Below are positions 1 through 7,141 of a DNA stretch of 64,000 nt, in pieces (position 1 is the stretch's first letter; each line of letters begins with the position of its first letter). This DNA is from Terrirubrum flagellatum. Lineage in GTDB: Bacteria; Pseudomonadota; Alphaproteobacteria; Rhizobiales; Beijerinckiaceae. A model generated the notes under the pieces. The model did not search any database and was not told where the DNA came from. It saw nothing but the letters and a program-made list of their open reading frames with translations. The stretch is from the NCBI RefSeq assembly GCF_022059845.1, contig NZ_CP091853.1:186001-250000 (forward strand). Reading direction: 5' to 3'. Made by a program: the position numbers and the translations under genes.

Positions 1-774
1 GAAATCAGCATCGGCCACGCGGCCGGGATCATCGCTGCCGATCGCGCCATCGCGACGCGCGAGATCGTGCGGGAATTGACGCGGCTGTTCGGCTGGCGCG
101 CCAGCTTCGCGCCCAAGCTCGCGCCTGACGTCGTCGGCAATGGCGTGCATGCGCATATGAGTCTCGTCGATCGCGACGGAAAGCCCGCAATGTATGATCC
201 AGCCAGGCCCGGCCGGTTGTCGACGATTGGCGGCTCCTTCCTCGCGGGCGTCATGCGCCACATGCCGGCGCTGATTGCGCTCTCAGCCGGATCAGTCGCA
301 TCCTATCTCAGACTGCAGCCGCACAACTGGAGTTCGGCCTACACCTGGCTTGGCGAACGCGATCGCGAAGCGACCTTGCGAATCTGTCCGACGGTGGAGA
401 TCGGCGGCGCCGATCCGGCGCGGCAGTTTCACGTCGAGTTCCGCGGCGCCGATGCGACGGCAAGTCCTCATTTGGTACTCGGCGCGCTCGTGCGCGCCGG
501 CCTTGCAGGCTTGCGTGAGAAACTCCCGCCGCCGCCGATCGTCGATGTCGATCCCGCGACATTGTCCGAAGCCGAGAGCGAGAGGCTGGGCGTGCGCCGC
601 CTGCCGGGATCGTTGACCGCCGCGCTCACTGCGCTCGAATCAGATCGCGTTGCGGCGGGCTGGTTCCCGCCCCTGTTGCTGGAAAGCTATCTCGGGATGA
701 AGCGCGCCGAAATCGCGATGCTGGCGGGACTCGATGACGCTGCTGTCTGCGCGCGATACGCAGCGATCTATTGA
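1..774 (+). CDS. Glutamine synthetase-like ligase, C-terminal part (5' end outside window)
   Basis: The open frame runs from the first base to a TGA at 772-774, so this is the last 257 residues of a longer protein. It shows the glutamine synthetase catalytic fold signature NGVHAHMS (about residues 49-56 of the visible part) and the later Arg/Glu-rich strand HVEFRG. This identifies a GS-superfamily amide ligase. The sequence is closer to the GS-like gamma-glutamyl-amine ligases (PuuA/GlnA-like group) than to housekeeping GlnA, but the substrate cannot be fixed from half a protein. It sits upstream of repABC and on the same strand. It differs from the second GS-family protein at 60631-61938, so it is not a duplicate of that gene. 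Confidence 0.8.
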   Translation, partial: EISIGHAAGIIAADRAIATREIVRELTRLFGWRASFAPKLAPDVVGNGVHAHMSLVDRDGKPAMYDPARPGRLSTIGGSFLAGVMRHMPALIALSAGSVASYLRLQPHNWSSAYTWLGERDREATLRICPTVEIGGADPARQFHVEFRGADATASPHLVLGALVRAGLAGLREKLPPPPIVDVDPATLSEAESERLGVRRLPGSLTAALTALESDRVAAGWFPPLLLESYLGMKRAEIAMLAGLDDAAVCARYAAIY

Positions 775-804
775 AGGAGTCGCTTCCGATCGAAGCGCTT
801 CCTT
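774..804 (+). terminator. Hairpin just after the GS-like gene
   Basis: An imperfect inverted repeat pairs AAGGA..CGCTTC with GAAGCG..TCCTT around a 5-base loop (11 of 13 pairs). It begins at the stop codon of the GS-like gene. It has no following T-run, so it is either a weak terminator or an mRNA-stabilising hairpin. Confidence 0.4.
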
Positions 805-1082
805 CCATTCAGAGCCACTGGTTCGACTGATCTCGTATCTCTCCGCGTAACATCGGGCGGCAAGATCATTCTTCAGCCATCAATTCATAACCGACAAGCC
901 TAGCATCAGTTCGCTCCGCGGAGTCGCCTCCAACGCAGCGTCGAGATAGGCGCCGGCGAGCGATAGGCGCCGTTTGTTGCCGTCCTCCCCTCCTCTCCCC
1001 TCCCCTTCAGGCGAATTGACGGATCCTTTTTAGAGCTGACGAACATGGCCGCGACGCTTGCGTTGCTGGACCAGAGTCAGTG

Positions 1083-1098
1083 GATGGGAGCTCCCAAC
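1083..1098. promoter_or_regulatory. parS: parS-like site 1 (RepB binding), one mismatch
   Basis: GATGGGAGCTCCCAAC matches the repABC centromere consensus GTTNNNNGCNNNNAAC at all but the second position. It has the same core as the perfect site inside repB at 2604-2619. It lies 125 bases upstream of repA, where RepB binding could serve partition and also operon control. Confidence 0.7.
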
Positions 1099-1172
1099 GC
1101 CAGCGATTGGGAAAATGGTTTCGGACTGTTAACCAAAAAGCGCTTGCCAGAATCGCTCTCCCCGGCATCTTA

Positions 1173-1205
1173 ACGGTTTGAGCGGCCCTTCGGGGCCAAA
1201 ACCGT
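1173..1205 (+). promoter_or_regulatory. UUCG-capped hairpin in the repA leader
   Basis: ACGGTTT (1173-1179) pairs with AAACCGT (1199-1205). An inner stem GGCCC-TTCG-GGGCC (1184-1197) is closed by the very stable UUCG tetraloop. The structure ends 17 bases before the GTG start of repA. There is no T-run, so an operator or translation-control element is more likely than a terminator. Confidence 0.55.
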
Positions 1206-1222
1206 GAGCGGGCGAATATCTC

Positions 1223-2467
1223 GTGAATGCTATTGCAGACCGCGCAAGGTTCGCATTGCCGTCCGCCGATGAAACCATCGGCGAGCATGCGGAGGCGTTG
1301 AGCGCGCAGCTTCAATCGATCAGCGCCGCTCTCTTCCCGCCAACCGCGACAAAGGAGTTGAGGAAGTTCAGCTCTGGTGAAGTCGCGCGGCTGATCGGGG
1401 TGAACGACTCCCGGATCAGGCAACTTTCGCTGGCGGGTGAAGGGCCGCAGCCGGAGCTGACGCCGACGGGCCGCCGCCAATACACACTCGGTCAGATCAA
1501 CGAGCTTCGCGCCCATCTCGGCGCCGCGGCAAAGAACCGGCGCGAAGCGCGGGAATATCTGCCTCATCGTCAGCCCGGCGAGGAGCTGCAGGTGTTGGCC
1601 GTCACCAATTTCAAAGGCGGATCTGGGAAGACCACGACCTCGGCGCACCTCGCGCAATATCTCGCCCTGCGCGGCTACCGGGTGCTGGTGATCGATCTCG
1701 ATCCACAGGCGTCGCTTTCGGCGCTGCATGGTTTGATGCCTGAGCTTCAAGTCGGCGAGAACGACACGCTCTATGGCGCGATCCGGTATGACGGCGATCG
1801 CCGGCCGCTGGCGGAGATCATCCGTTCGACTTATTTCGCCGGCCTCGACCTCGTGCCCGGCAATCTCGAGTTGATGGAGTTCGAGCATGAGACGCCCCGC
1901 GCATTGGCGGCGGGCATGCGCTCGGCCGATCAGCTCTTCTTCGCGCGGGTCGCGAAGGCGCTCGATACGGTGGCGGAGCGCTACGATGTTGTCGTCATCG
2001 ATTGCCCCCCTCACCTCGGTTATCTCACGCTTTCCGGGCTATGCGCGGCGACGGGTATGATCGTCACGGTGCATCCGCAGATGCTGGATGTCGCTTCAAT
2101 GAGCCAGTTCCTGCTGATGACCAAGGATCTGCTTCGGGTCGTGCGCGAGGCAGGAGGCAGACTGCAATATGATTTCATACGCTATCTCCTGACGCGTTAC
2201 GAACCGCAGGACGGTCCGCAGACGAAAATCGTCGCGCTACTCCGCAACCTGTTCGGCGACGCGGTTCTGACCAATCCGATGGTCAAGTCGACGGCGATGT
2301 CGGACGCCGGACTGACGAAGCAGACGCTCTACGAGATCGGGCGGGAGAGCATGACCCGCTCGACCTATGATCGAGCCCATGACGCGCTCGAGGCGGTCCA
2401 TACCGAGATCGAGAATCTCATTCGCACCGCTTGGGGGCGCGAGCCGCGGATGCGGAGCCAACCATGA
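1223..2467 (+). CDS. repA: RepA, ParA-type partition ATPase
   Basis: A 414-residue Walker-type ATPase that segregates repABC replicons together with RepB and represses the operon. The N-terminal ~120 residues contain a winged-helix/HTH segment (around SSGEVARLIGVNDSRIR). The ATPase domain follows with the deviant Walker A KGGSGKTTT near residue 130, the A' motif DLDPQ and a Walker B-like VVVIDCPPH. The start is GTG at 1223, preceded by only a weak ribosome site; no ATG lies upstream of the conserved N-terminus. Its TGA overlaps the repB ATG (ATGA), which indicates translational coupling. Length and order are normal for the family. Confidence 0.95.
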   Translation: MNAIADRARFALPSADETIGEHAEALSAQLQSISAALFPPTATKELRKFSSGEVARLIGVNDSRIRQLSLAGEGPQPELTPTGRRQYTLGQINELRAHLGAAAKNRREAREYLPHRQPGEELQVLAVTNFKGGSGKTTTSAHLAQYLALRGYRVLVIDLDPQASLSALHGLMPELQVGENDTLYGAIRYDGDRRPLAEIIRSTYFAGLDLVPGNLELMEFEHETPRALAAGMRSADQLFFARVAKALDTVAERYDVVVIDCPPHLGYLTLSGLCAATGMIVTVHPQMLDVASMSQFLLMTKDLLRVVREAGGRLQYDFIRYLLTRYEPQDGPQTKIVALLRNLFGDAVLTNPMVKSTAMSDAGLTKQTLYEIGRESMTRSTYDRAHDALEAVHTEIENLIRTAWGREPRMRSQP

Positions 2468-3645
2468 GCCGCAAATCGACGATCGATGCCTTGTACGGCT
2501 TCGGAGGAACGGCCGCCTCGCGAGGGCAGGCCGGGTCCGGAGCGCAAACAATCGCGCCGCAAGCGCCCCGTTCGCCTGAGGAAACGCATCGCGGTGACAC
2601 GCCGTTGGGAGCTCCCAACGACCCTGATCCGGCGCGGCGGGCGGGAACGGGAGCCGTCCCGCAAATCCGCACCGGAGCGGTCCGCGCGATCGGGGAGACC
2701 CTGCAAAAATGGAGTGAAGCGGGCAAAGCCGCGGCCGAACTCCAGGCGCAGATCGCAGACGCGCAGACGCTTGTGGAGCTTGATCCGGCGTCGGTTGATC
2801 CGGCGCCGGTTCGCGACCGGATTCAGCTCGGCGATCCGCGGGAGATGATGGCGCTGAAACAGTCAATTCGGGAAAGCGGGCAGCAGGTGCCCATTCTCGT
2901 GCGCCCGCATCCGGCTTTGGCCGGTCGCTTCCAGATCGCTTATGGCCACAGGCGTGCGGACGCCTGCCGCGAACTCGGAATCAAGGTGAAGGCGGTGGTC
3001 GCCCTCCTGACCGACGAGCAACTCGTGATCGCGCAGGGGCGGGAAAACACCGAGCGGCGCGACCTGTCATTCATCGAGATCGCGCTCTTCGCCTGGCGGC
3101 TTGAGACTGCCGGTTATTCGCGCGCGGTGATCGTCTCGTCGCTTGGCGTCGACAAGGCCGATGTGAGCCGCGTGATTTCAGTGGCGAAAGACGTTCCTGA
3201 GACCCTGATCGTCACGATTGGCCCCGCGCCAAAGGCGGGTCGATCGCGCTGGATGGCTTTTGCCGCGGCGCTGCGAGACCCTTCGACGCGCGCGCAAGTC
3301 GAAGCCGTGATGGCGCTGGACAGCTTCGCGGAGGCTGATTCCGACGGCCGCTTCCAACTGGCGCTTGGAGCGATCGGCCGGTCGCAACCGGCCGCGGAGG
3401 TAAGGGGGTCTGTCGCGGTGCTGGAGAACAGCGCTGGACAGCCCGTTGTTTTCCTGGAGCGTTCACGCAAGGCGGCGCGCCTCACGATCAACGCGTCCGC
3501 AGATCCTGATTTCGCTGAGTTCCTGGCGGGCGAGCTGGCGGGGATTTATCGACGCTACGAAGCTCGGCGAAGCCGGGAAATCGAGAAAAGATCGGCCAAG
3601 GCGCCCGACAACATTCGTACTTCTTCAACATCCGACGCGGCTTAA
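2464..3645 (+). CDS. repB: RepB, ParB-type centromere-binding protein
   Basis: A 393-residue ParB-family DNA-binding protein, partner of RepA. The start ATG at 2464 overlaps the repA stop. The ParB/Srx domain lies around residues 110-200, with the conserved YGHRR and the box GRENTERRDLSFIE. A helix-turn-helix follows (around SRAVIVSSLGVDKADVSRV). It should bind the GTTNNNNGCNNNNAAC palindromes at 1083 and 2604. The second palindrome lies inside its own coding sequence, in the poorly conserved linker between the N-terminus and the ParB domain. Confidence 0.95.
   Translation: MSRKSTIDALYGFGGTAASRGQAGSGAQTIAPQAPRSPEETHRGDTPLGAPNDPDPARRAGTGAVPQIRTGAVRAIGETLQKWSEAGKAAAELQAQIADAQTLVELDPASVDPAPVRDRIQLGDPREMMALKQSIRESGQQVPILVRPHPALAGRFQIAYGHRRADACRELGIKVKAVVALLTDEQLVIAQGRENTERRDLSFIEIALFAWRLETAGYSRAVIVSSLGVDKADVSRVISVAKDVPETLIVTIGPAPKAGRSRWMAFAAALRDPSTRAQVEAVMALDSFAEADSDGRFQLALGAIGRSQPAAEVRGSVAVLENSAGQPVVFLERSRKAARLTINASADPDFAEFLAGELAGIYRRYEARRSREIEKRSAKAPDNIRTSSTSDAA
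2604..2619. promoter_or_regulatory. parS: parS site 2, perfect palindrome inside repB
   Basis: GTTGGGAGCTCCCAAC is an exact match to the repABC parS consensus GTTNNNNGCNNNNAAC. It extends to an 18-bp perfect palindrome (2603-2620) by one C/G pair. It is read within repB codons for a low-complexity linker, so the centromere is embedded in the gene of its own binding protein. Confidence 0.85.
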
Positions 3646-3705
3646 ACCGCGTCCGGCGTGAGCAAACCGCGTTTGATCCACCCGAGAGGAAAGACATAGG
3701 TAAAG

Positions 3706-3755
3706 AAAAAGGCCCCCAGAACTGACGCCCCGGAAGCCTTCTCCAGCTTGAACAC
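3706..3755 (-). ncRNA. Counter-transcribed RNA (incA/RepE type) controlling repC
   Basis: In the 210-base repB-repC gap the minus strand carries TTGACG (3788-3783), a 17-base spacer and a GATTCT -10-like hexamer. About 8 bases on, a short RNA of about 50 nt would start. It would end in a strong hairpin (3709-3740; AAGGCTTCC pairing with GGGGGCCTT, using two G-U pairs) followed by a run of five T. Position, size and terminator fit the small antisense RNAs that repress RepC synthesis and set incompatibility in repABC plasmids. The exact 5' end is inferred. Confidence 0.75.
3709..3740 (-). terminator. Rho-independent terminator of the repABC antisense RNA
   Basis: On the minus strand a nine-pair stem (two G-U) is followed immediately by TTTTT. 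The sense (repABC mRNA) strand can fold the same region, so it could also mediate attenuation of repC. Confidence 0.7.
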
Positions 3756-3834
3756 CTAGAGAATCCCACCTCCGCGAATCGCCGTCAAGAGTCTCTGATG
3801 AGATTCAACGTCATTTTGGCGACCTGATTTTCTT

Positions 3835-3850
3835 TGCCTGACGACAGGCA
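3835..3850 (+). promoter_or_regulatory. Hairpin covering the repC ribosome-binding region
   Basis: TGCCTG-ACGA-CAGGCA forms a 6-bp stem with a 4-base loop, ending 5 bases before the repC ATG at 3856. The only Shine-Dalgarno-like bases (AGG, 3846-3848) are in the stem. Folding would therefore hide the ribosome site, as expected for antisense-controlled repC translation. Confidence 0.55.
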
Positions 3851-3855
3851 GAACC

Positions 3856-5310
3856 ATGACAGAGCAACTTGCAACGACGCCTTTCGGGCGGCGACAGGTG
3901 ACGCTTGGCCAAATCGCAACCGGAATGCAGGTCCGGGAGGCGATCGAAGCCGCGTCCCAGCCGGGATCCAACATCCCAGCAGCCGTCAACAAATGGGCCC
4001 TCTACCGCTCGCTCACTGAGATCAAGCAGCGGCTGGGCCTGTCAGATCGCGCGCTCAGCGTGCTCAACGCCCTCCTGTCCTTCCAGCAGGAGACGGCGCT
4101 CTCCCTGCCTGTGAGGCCGCTGAAGGCCGCAGAAAGCGAGACGGACGGGGCAGGGGAGGGCGCCTCCTGCGAGCTCGTCGTTTTCCCCTCCAACCGGGCC
4201 CTGAGCTTACGCGCCCACGGCATGTCCGAGACGACGCTGCGCCGCCATCTCGCCGCCCTCGTCGGCGCCGGCCTGATCGCCCGCAGGGATAGCCCCAACG
4301 GCAAACGCTACGCCCGCAAGGGCGAAACCGGAGAAGACCGGTTCAGCGAAGCCTTCGGGTTCGATCTCACCCCGCTCGTCGTCCGCGCCCCCGAGTTTGA
4401 GGCCATGGTCGAGGAACTCAGGGCCGAGCGCCGCGCCGCACGGGCGCTGAAAGAACGCATCAGCCTGCATCGGCGCGACATCGAGAAGCTGGTCGCCTGC
4501 GGCGTCGACGAAGGCGTGTCCGGCCCCTGGGCCGAGTTCACGAGGCGGTTCCTCATGTTGCTGACGCCGCTGAGACGGGTCGGGGAGGGCGAAGCGCTCG
4601 GCCGGCTTGCGGCGGATCTGGCGGAGCTTCGGGCGGAAATCGCCAACATTCTGGAAATGCACGTTAAACAGCAGAATATGGCTGGCAATGACCGCCAGAA
4701 CGACGGGCATCAGTCTAATTCAAAAACCCAATGGATATCTCTTGAACCCGCCTCCAAAAAGGCTGGGGGCGAATCCAAGCCCATCCCCAACCCCTTCGCA
4801 CCCGCCACAGCAGGTCCCAGCGAAAACCCTGAGCATCCCACAAATTCTGCCGCGAGCCTTGGCCCAAGCCTTCTGGCGCTCGGAATGGTGCTCGACGCCT
4901 GCCCCGACATTGCAGCCTTCGAGCCTGACGGGCGGCGCGTCCAGAGCTGGCCAGCGTTCGAGGCGCTCGCCCGCTCGGTCCGGCCGTTCCTCGGCATCAG
5001 TCCCGACGCCTGGAAGGATGCAGTCGGGGTTCTGGGCGAGCGCGACGCCGCCATCGCCATCGCCGCCATCCTGCAGCGTTCGGAATACTCGTCTGAGCGA
5101 GACGAGGGCGGGTCAGGTCCACCGACCGTCAACGGCTCGCCGGCGATCCGCTCGCCCGGCGGCTATCTCAGGGCTTTGACCGAACAGGCGCGGGCCGGGG
5201 CGTTCAGCATCGGCCCCCTCCTCATGGCCCTCATCGGCCAGAGGTTGAGGGTGAAGCGGGAGCCGTTGAGCGGCAGCGTCAGGTCAAGCTCCAGGGATCG
5301 ACAATCGTGA
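3856..5310 (+). CDS. repC: RepC, replication initiator
   Basis: The 484-residue initiator protein of repABC replicons, which opens an origin located inside its own gene. The N-terminus with TPFGRRQVTLGQI and KWALYRSL is the family signature. The N-terminal winged-helix region (to about residue 250) binds DNA; a charged variable linker (about 270-330) and the C-terminal domain follow. The start ATG at 3856 has its ribosome site in a hairpin. The last 32 bases overlap the 3' end of the convergent PIN-toxin gene. Confidence 0.95.
   Translation: MTEQLATTPFGRRQVTLGQIATGMQVREAIEAASQPGSNIPAAVNKWALYRSLTEIKQRLGLSDRALSVLNALLSFQQETALSLPVRPLKAAESETDGAGEGASCELVVFPSNRALSLRAHGMSETTLRRHLAALVGAGLIARRDSPNGKRYARKGETGEDRFSEAFGFDLTPLVVRAPEFEAMVEELRAERRAARALKERISLHRRDIEKLVACGVDEGVSGPWAEFTRRFLMLLTPLRRVGEGEALGRLAADLAELRAEIANILEMHVKQQNMAGNDRQNDGHQSNSKTQWISLEPASKKAGGESKPIPNPFAPATAGPSENPEHPTNSAASLGPSLLALGMVLDACPDIAAFEPDGRRVQSWPAFEALARSVRPFLGISPDAWKDAVGVLGERDAAIAIAAILQRSEYSSERDEGGSGPPTVNGSPAIRSPGGYLRALTEQARAGAFSIGPLLMALIGQRLRVKREPLSGSVRSSSRDRQS
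4670..4745. other. Probable oriV: AT-rich segment inside repC
   Basis: Within otherwise GC-rich repC, this stretch (with AACAGCAGAATATGG and CTAATTCAAAAACCC) is clearly AT-richer. In characterised repABC plasmids the origin lies in an AT-rich patch in the middle of repC. The assignment rests on that position and composition only. Confidence 0.55.
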
Positions 5311-5701
5311 TCTCGACGTCCGCGAAATGCCTCAGATTCCGTGTCGCAAGTGTCGCTCGGCGCGCCAGGGCCGCGCCGGCGATCATGCTATCGCGAAGGT
5401 CTTGCTGCGCGCCGCGCAGTTTTCGGGCCGCCATGAGCCTTGCGGTCGCTTCGGCCGCCGCTCCGTCGAAGGGCGTGATCCGGTGCTCCAGCGTGTTCTC
5501 GACCAGTTCGCTGAAAGCGTCGCCAAGGGCTGCCCGCCGGCGCCCCTCGGGGAGCAAGGCCAAGCCGAAACGGATTTCAAGCACGGTGACACTGGTTGTC
5601 CAGATCGAGCTGCGCGGTTGGTGATCAAGCCAACTCAGGAGAGCGGGATCGGCGGGATCGCGCATGCAGGCCGACACGACATTGGTGTCGAGGAGGATCA
5701 T
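5279..5701 (-). CDS. vapC: PIN-domain toxin (VapC/FitB family)
   Basis: A 140-residue PIN-fold ribonuclease, toxin of a type II module. The acidic metal-site residues are visible in order: MILLDTN (Asp5), the Glu of LEIRFGLALLP (near 42), RDSMIAGAA (Asp near 104) and the C-terminal TRNLRHF. The ATG at 5701 overlaps the antitoxin stop (ATGA), so the toxin is translationally coupled to its antitoxin. Its 3' end overlaps repC on the other strand. Next to a replicon it probably acts as a post-segregational stabiliser. Confidence 0.9.
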   Translation of the reverse strand: MILLDTNVVSACMRDPADPALLSWLDHQPRSSIWTTSVTVLEIRFGLALLPEGRRRAALGDAFSELVENTLEHRITPFDGAAAEATARLMAARKLRGAQQDLRDSMIAGAALARRATLATRNLRHFADVEITIVDPWSLT

Positions 5702-5946
5702 TCCTCGAAGGGGCTCTTCAGGCTGTGGCCACTCAGGTCTGGCAACTGTTCGTCGGGACCAAGCCCAATTCCCTTGAACAGGGCGGCGACTTCGGCGCCG
5801 AGGCTGCGGCCGGCCGGGTCGCTTTTGACCGCGTCGCGGAGGATGTCGCGGATTTCGGCCTCCATGCTGCGGCCATGGCGGGCGGCGCGCCGCTGCAGCT
5901 CCTCCTTTACGGTGTCTTCGATGTCGCGGACGAGGATCTGGGCCAT
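5698..5946 (-). CDS. vapB: Antitoxin of the PIN toxin (VapB/FitA, ribbon-helix-helix)
   Basis: An 82-residue antitoxin. The N-terminal ~45 residues (MAQILVRDIEDTVKEELQRR, then SMEAEIRDIL) form a ribbon-helix-helix DNA-binding domain of the FitA/StbC type. The C-terminus is the toxin-binding tail. The start ATG at 5946 was chosen because AAGGAG lies five bases upstream and the RHH starts there. A perfect 14-bp palindrome just upstream (5960-5973) is the probable autoregulatory operator. Confidence 0.85.
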   Translation of the reverse strand: MAQILVRDIEDTVKEELQRRAARHGRSMEAEIRDILRDAVKSDPAGRSLGAEVAALFKGIGLGPDEQLPDLSGHSLKSPFEE

Positions 5947-5959
5947 CTTCGCTCCTTGT

Positions 5960-5973
5960 GCTATCATGATAGC
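5960..5973. promoter_or_regulatory. Palindromic operator of the vapBC pair
   Basis: GCTATCATGATAGC is a perfect 14-bp palindrome 14 bases upstream of the antitoxin start. This is the usual place and form of operators bound by RHH antitoxin/toxin complexes. Confidence 0.65.
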
Positions 5974-6100
5974 GGATGCGCGCCGCTGATCAAGTTTGCC
6001 TGTGGCGGTTGGTTTGGAGCGTTGCGAGTCCTGAGAATTGGTCGCCCGGGTGCTGTCGAATGCGGATTCAGGCCGCTTTTCGAAGGGTCTGCGTTAACTT

Positions 6101-6121
6101 TCGATAAGCTGTCATTATCGA
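6101..6121. promoter_or_regulatory. Inverted repeat TCGATAA-N7-TTATCGA
   Basis: Two perfect 7-base arms are separated by 7 bases in an AT-rich patch, 243 bases upstream of the relB-like start. It could be a binding site for a dimeric regulator. No function is assigned. Confidence 0.4.
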
Positions 6122-6363
6122 TAGTGATGGAGGGTATGTTCGCGATGATTCGATGACGGTGGCGAAATAGCGATTAGCTTCAACAATAGGTGAAATCTGT
6201 AATATTAACCAACGATTGCTGAAGCTGATGCAATTTTAAAGGCGTTAGCCGACCGTCGAAGCCGCGAGCTTGACTCGGGAGCGGCCGCAGCAAGCGGCGT
6301 TTCAGGCGCTTCGAACGGGTTGAATTTTGTACGTCAATTGCATTACATGAAGGGGAGGCTCGC

Positions 6364-6654
6364 ATGACCAACACGCTCGTCCAAACTCGCATCGACGCCG
6401 ACATCAAAGAACGCGCCAGCGCTGTGCTCGAAGCCATGGGACTGACCGTATCCGACGCCGTACGCATCCTGCTCACCCGCACGGCAAATGAAGGCGCGCT
6501 CCCGCTTGAACTCATTAGCACCAGTACGGCCCACGATGCCTGGTTCCGGGCGAAAGTGCGCGAAGCGCTCGAGGATCCTCGCCCTGATATTGAAGACAGC
6601 GAGGTGGCTGCCCGCTTCGCAAAGCGGCGCGCCGCAACGCTCCACCGCGCTTGA
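6364..6654 (+). CDS. relB: RelB/DinJ-family antitoxin
   Basis: A 96-residue antitoxin. The N-terminal TRIDADIKERASAVLEAMGLTVSDAVRILLTR is a typical RelB/DinJ ribbon-helix-helix domain, and the acidic C-terminus would wrap the toxin. It is preceded by GGGGAGG 6 bases upstream of the ATG. The toxin gene begins 3 bases after its stop. It should repress its own promoter together with the toxin. Confidence 0.9.
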   Translation: MTNTLVQTRIDADIKERASAVLEAMGLTVSDAVRILLTRTANEGALPLELISTSTAHDAWFRAKVREALEDPRPDIEDSEVAARFAKRRAATLHRA

Positions 6655-6657
6655 TTC

Positions 6658-6954
6658 ATGAAGCTTACTTGGAGCTCGCTGGCGCTCGGCGATCGTGAAG
6701 GGATCTTCGCGTTTATCGAGAAAGAGAGTCCGCGCGCCGCAGTCCAGATCGACGAGCAGATTGAGTTGGCGGTGCGGCGTCTTCTGGAGTTTCCAGAGAG
6801 CGGGCGGCCAGGCCGCGTCTCTGGTACGCGTGAACTGCTGGTGCCGCGGTCGCCCTTCATTGCAGCCTACACAGTGACGTCTGACAGGATTCGCATCCTG
6901 CGCGTTTTGCACGCCGCCCAGGTTTGGCCGGACGAGCTTGATTTGGAGAACTGA
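6658..6954 (+). CDS. RelE/ParE-family toxin
   Basis: A 98-residue toxin of the RelE/ParE superfamily. The fold is recognisable from the N-terminal beta strand and two helices (DREGIFAFIEKESPRAAVQ), the RPGRVSGTRELLV hairpin and the C-terminal IRILRVLHAAQVWP strand. Sequence alone does not decide between mRNA cleavage (RelE) and gyrase inhibition (ParE); the RVSGTRE pattern is closer to ParE. It is paired with the RelB/DinJ-like antitoxin 3 bases upstream. Confidence 0.85.
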   Translation: MKLTWSSLALGDREGIFAFIEKESPRAAVQIDEQIELAVRRLLEFPESGRPGRVSGTRELLVPRSPFIAAYTVTSDRIRILRVLHAAQVWPDELDLEN

Positions 6955-7083
6955 CCGTCAACAAGGCTCGGCCAGATCGCTGTCGATGACGAAGTGATCT
7001 GGACGGTCGTATGGGACGATCTCCCAGCTCTCGAGGCGACTCTCGCCGCCATGGAGATCGCGCTTTCGAACGGGAGCCGCTGA
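6955..7083 (+). pseudogene. Short coding remnant after the ParE-like toxin
   Basis: In the same frame as the toxin stop, codons run on without a start to a TGA at 7081-7083. They encode a coding-looking tail with VIWTVVWDDLPALEATL. It resembles the last ~40 residues of an unknown protein cut off at its 5' side. I do not recognise the family. Confidence 0.3.
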
Positions 7084-7113
7084 TGATCTTGTCGCGCAGA
7101 CCTGTTCAATAGA

Positions 7114-7129
7114 TGGCCTATAGATTGCA
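7114..7129 (+). promoter_or_regulatory. Possible sigma-54 promoter before the polyamine-type importer
   Basis: TGGCCTATAGATTGCA has the TGGC and TTGCA blocks and exact GG-N10-GC spacing, but it lacks the central ACG. The transcript would start about 2 bases before the ATG at 7142, which weakens the assignment. Confidence 0.3.
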
Positions 7130-7141
7130 GACCTTCGATTG

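Larger units (their letters stand above)
775..1222. other. Non-coding leader region of repABC
   Basis: This 448-base stretch has no convincing gene. It contains a pyrimidine-rich tract (about 984-1010), a parS-like palindrome (1083-1098) and a UUCG-capped hairpin (1173-1205) just ahead of repA. It is where the repABC promoter and operator should lie. A TTGACG at 1016-1021 could be a -35 element, but no good -10 follows at the expected distance. Confidence 0.6.
5947..6363. other. Gene-free region between the two toxin-antitoxin modules
   Basis: No convincing gene is present in these 417 bases. The stretch contains the vapBC operator palindrome, an inverted repeat TCGATAA-N7-TTATCGA (6101-6121) in a locally AT-rich patch, and the promoter and ribosome site (GGGGAGG) of the relB-like gene. 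Confidence 0.6.

Noticed and set aside
1007-2014. A 335-codon open frame on the minus strand opposite repA
   Set aside because: It mirrors repA codons, is Arg/His-rich, shows no family motif and overlaps a certain gene.
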